Shown piece after piece: positions 61,987 to 64,000 of a stretch of DNA of 64,000 bases; the stretch's first letter is position 1, and every line of letters starts with the position of its first letter. Location of the stretch: the NCBI GenBank assembly GCA_940671915.1, contig CALNVZ010003432.1, positions 8,827,866 through 8,891,865 on the forward strand, read 5' to 3'. The position numbers were made by a program, and so were the translations under genes. This stretch comes from Paracentrotus lividus. Lineage: Eukaryota > Echinodermata > Echinoidea > Camarodonta > Echinidae. The notes beneath the pieces are model-generated. The model was not told the origin of the DNA, searched no databases, and worked only from the letters and a program-made list of their open reading frames with translations.

Positions 61987-64000
61987 GTGAGCATTTCATT
62001 CAAACCTCAGAAGGCAATACTTCACTAGCTCGAGCTTGACATATAGCTTAAATCTGTGGTTTAACTATGGGTAGCAAAACGTGACGCAATCTCTCTATCT
62101 TGTTCCTTACACGTTTACTGGATTCTAGAATCGTGTTTTAATGATTAGGACATTTTTTTGTACTTCTTATTCCCAGGCAGTTTAGAATAGTTTCAGCACC
62201 AAAAATTCTGATAAATCAAACATCTACTGTTCAGGATTTTGTCACAATTTGCTACCCATAGTTAAAACACAGATTTAAACTGTGGCATAACTTAGGACAC
62301 CTTTGTGAATACAGGCAACAGTGTGCTATTTCTGAACAAGCCTGATGCGATAATATCAGGATTTTCCTCTAGAATAGCACACTGAATTGGGCAAAATCTC
62401 AAACCCAAGTCATCTTGGGATTATTTCCAAACTCTAGCTTAGTATTGTGGTTTTGGCTCTACCCTTAAATCTAAGGCATATATCAGGCTTTTTTTGTGCA
62501 AGCTCGAGATTAAATTGTTAGAGCTCAAGCTGATCATTTTCCCTGATCCACGGATCATTTTCCCTGATCCACCTTCCACTGCGCTATTTTTCAAGCTTAA
62601 GTGAATAAAGCACCGCCTAATGATTGAAAATATGAAATGGAAATTGCATCTTGGTGTTGAATTAGTTTGAGGAAAGGAGGAAAATCAGAGAAATAGATCA
62701 ATAAAGGTTTTAATGCAATGCTGTTTATTTAATAATTCAGGGAAATATGTTTAAAGGTTGTAATGAAGCATGTGTATGATAACTTCAAATTGGCAACTCC
62801 AGATTATCTTTAAAACAGGTTCTTATCTATGGAAATATAATAGTGTGACTTCATCCTGATGAATGCCTCGAGTGAGAGAGTGATTATTGATCGGGTGATC
62901 CTGATAACTTTGATATGGATTATTCCAGACAAGATGGGATCATCTTTTTCTTACATTCCCAGAAGGCGTATTTATAAACTATCAGTCAGTTCAGAGACAA
63001 GAACGTTCTCTAAAGTTAAACCAAATTCAATGGGAACTGAGTGTTTATGCTGATAAGAACCAATCTCTATTATTCTGCAAGTCAATGGGTTACTACCGAC
63101 TTTTGAGAAATTAATGGTCTAAATGTTTGTTTTACATTATGTTAGCGCTAAATTTGTTGTTGGTTATAATTGCGTTCTTACTGATAAGAATATGTGCTTG
63201 AATCAGTTGGTACAGATCTATTTTCTTGTTTTCATCATCATCAGCTTGTATTGATTAAATATATTTTCTTTCTATTTTGTCCACATTTAGACTTGTGTTT
63301 AGCAAGATTTCAGAGACCTGTTAATACATTATAATACTGAGTACTGGTTTCAAGTCCTTATTTCTAAAGACACAGTATTCTGTGGGGGGATTGTATGGGG
63401 GCAGTTCCAAGCAAAACAGGACATGGAGCTGAAATTTTAATGTGCCGCTGTGCCTTTGAAAATGCAAATTAGTATCTGAAATTACCACAAAGGGCTTCTT
63501 TACAATACAACCAATCATTCAAGTTAAAAAAAAATTGCGATTCAGTATTCTTGCGCTGAATAATTGATCAAACTCAAATTTGCACGTATGGGACTATGGG
63601 GCTTTAAATGCCTCTAATTCTGATATCTCGTCACTTTTTGCCAATTTTTTTGGCTTAATGTAATTGTCATGGTCTACTCCAACAAACTTTGGTATTAATA
63701 TTTCTTTATAATGCATTTCTCCTCACGAAAAAGACCGGGAAACCAGATGTCACTCAGTAACCGTCACTCCGTAACCGGACAAGGGTTCAAGTTTTAAGTC
63801 ATAATTAACAAAATATTCAACCAATTTTTTTATGCAAGGTGGCATATTATACCTAGAATAACATAGAACCCAATCAATAACTCAAAATTGTGATAGCCAT
63901 TTAAATTTCACAGAGTTTAAGCAAAATGTTTTCTGTTCAAATATGCATGTCCATTTTGCGTCACTCCGTAACCATGATTATGAATATTCATATCTCATTA
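61987..64000 (+). other. Intron downstream of exon D (partial)
   Basis: It begins with gtgagc and runs to the window edge without another recognisable exon. Near 62036-62060 and 62270-62285 lie short inverted matches (ttaaatctgtggttt versus aaaacacagattta), the ends of a possible 250-bp palindrome. Near the end, gtcactcagtaaccgtcactccgt (split at 63750) and cgtcactccgtaacc (63958) repeat a short motif. Confidence 0.6.

Noticed and set aside
1-64000. CRISPR arrays, bacterial operons, rRNA genes
   Set aside because: Repeats have no CRISPR spacing, there are no compact ORFs, and no conserved rRNA stretch was recognised.

Overview
The window looks like animal nuclear DNA, most probably from an echinoderm and perhaps a sea urchin. 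It is AT-rich, has no dense ORFs, has GT-AG exons separated by kilobases, and is packed with short inverted-repeat (MITE-like) elements, a tRNA-derived SINE, a decayed RTE-type retrotransposon and many tandem repeats. The taxon is an inference from the style of the repeats; the sequence does not prove it. There is one short N gap (15113-15126).

The one gene supported on the + strand spans the whole window. Four coding exons at 143-213, 11308-11388, 18174-18293 and 61872-61986 join in frame (phases 0, 0, 0). They spell about 128 residues of the N-terminal half of a Branch/GT14 glycosyltransferase domain, the family of peptide O-xylosyltransferases and core-2 GlcNAc-transferases. The order is a first beta strand with an ILAHK motif, then YYVIHVD, then SWG, then DFVINLSGSDLPLR. 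The 5' start and the 3' catalytic half lie outside the window. Introns are 11.1, 6.8 and 43.6 kb. Intron 3 holds a frameshifted partial copy of exon 3 only 123 bp downstream of the real one.

Layout. 1-11307: start, exon A and intron 1, with degenerate tandem repeats, a 5'-truncated RTE reverse-transcriptase C-terminus split by a TA-flanked MITE, a SINE and several palindromic elements. 11308-18293: exons B and C around intron 2, with a mariner-like MITE, a six-copy 151-bp tandem repeat with a hairpin at its head, a small CAGGGCCCC palindrome and a three-copy array just before exon C. 18294-61871: giant intron 3, with at least fifteen inverted-repeat elements (one a 2-kb foldback, one an 8-bp-TSD hAT-like unit carrying GCGAAGCGCGAGC repeats, one enclosing a minus-strand THAP-like ORF), a 120-bp tandem array interrupted by a mobile palindrome, and several minisatellites. 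61872-64000: exon D and the beginning of the next intron.

The only candidate second gene is the THAP-like zinc-finger ORF on the minus strand at 41171-41764. It sits in a CpG-rich island between inverted repeats and could be a transposon-borne exon, a nested gene's first exon, or a relic. No tRNA, rRNA, CRISPR or bacterial-type operon was seen.
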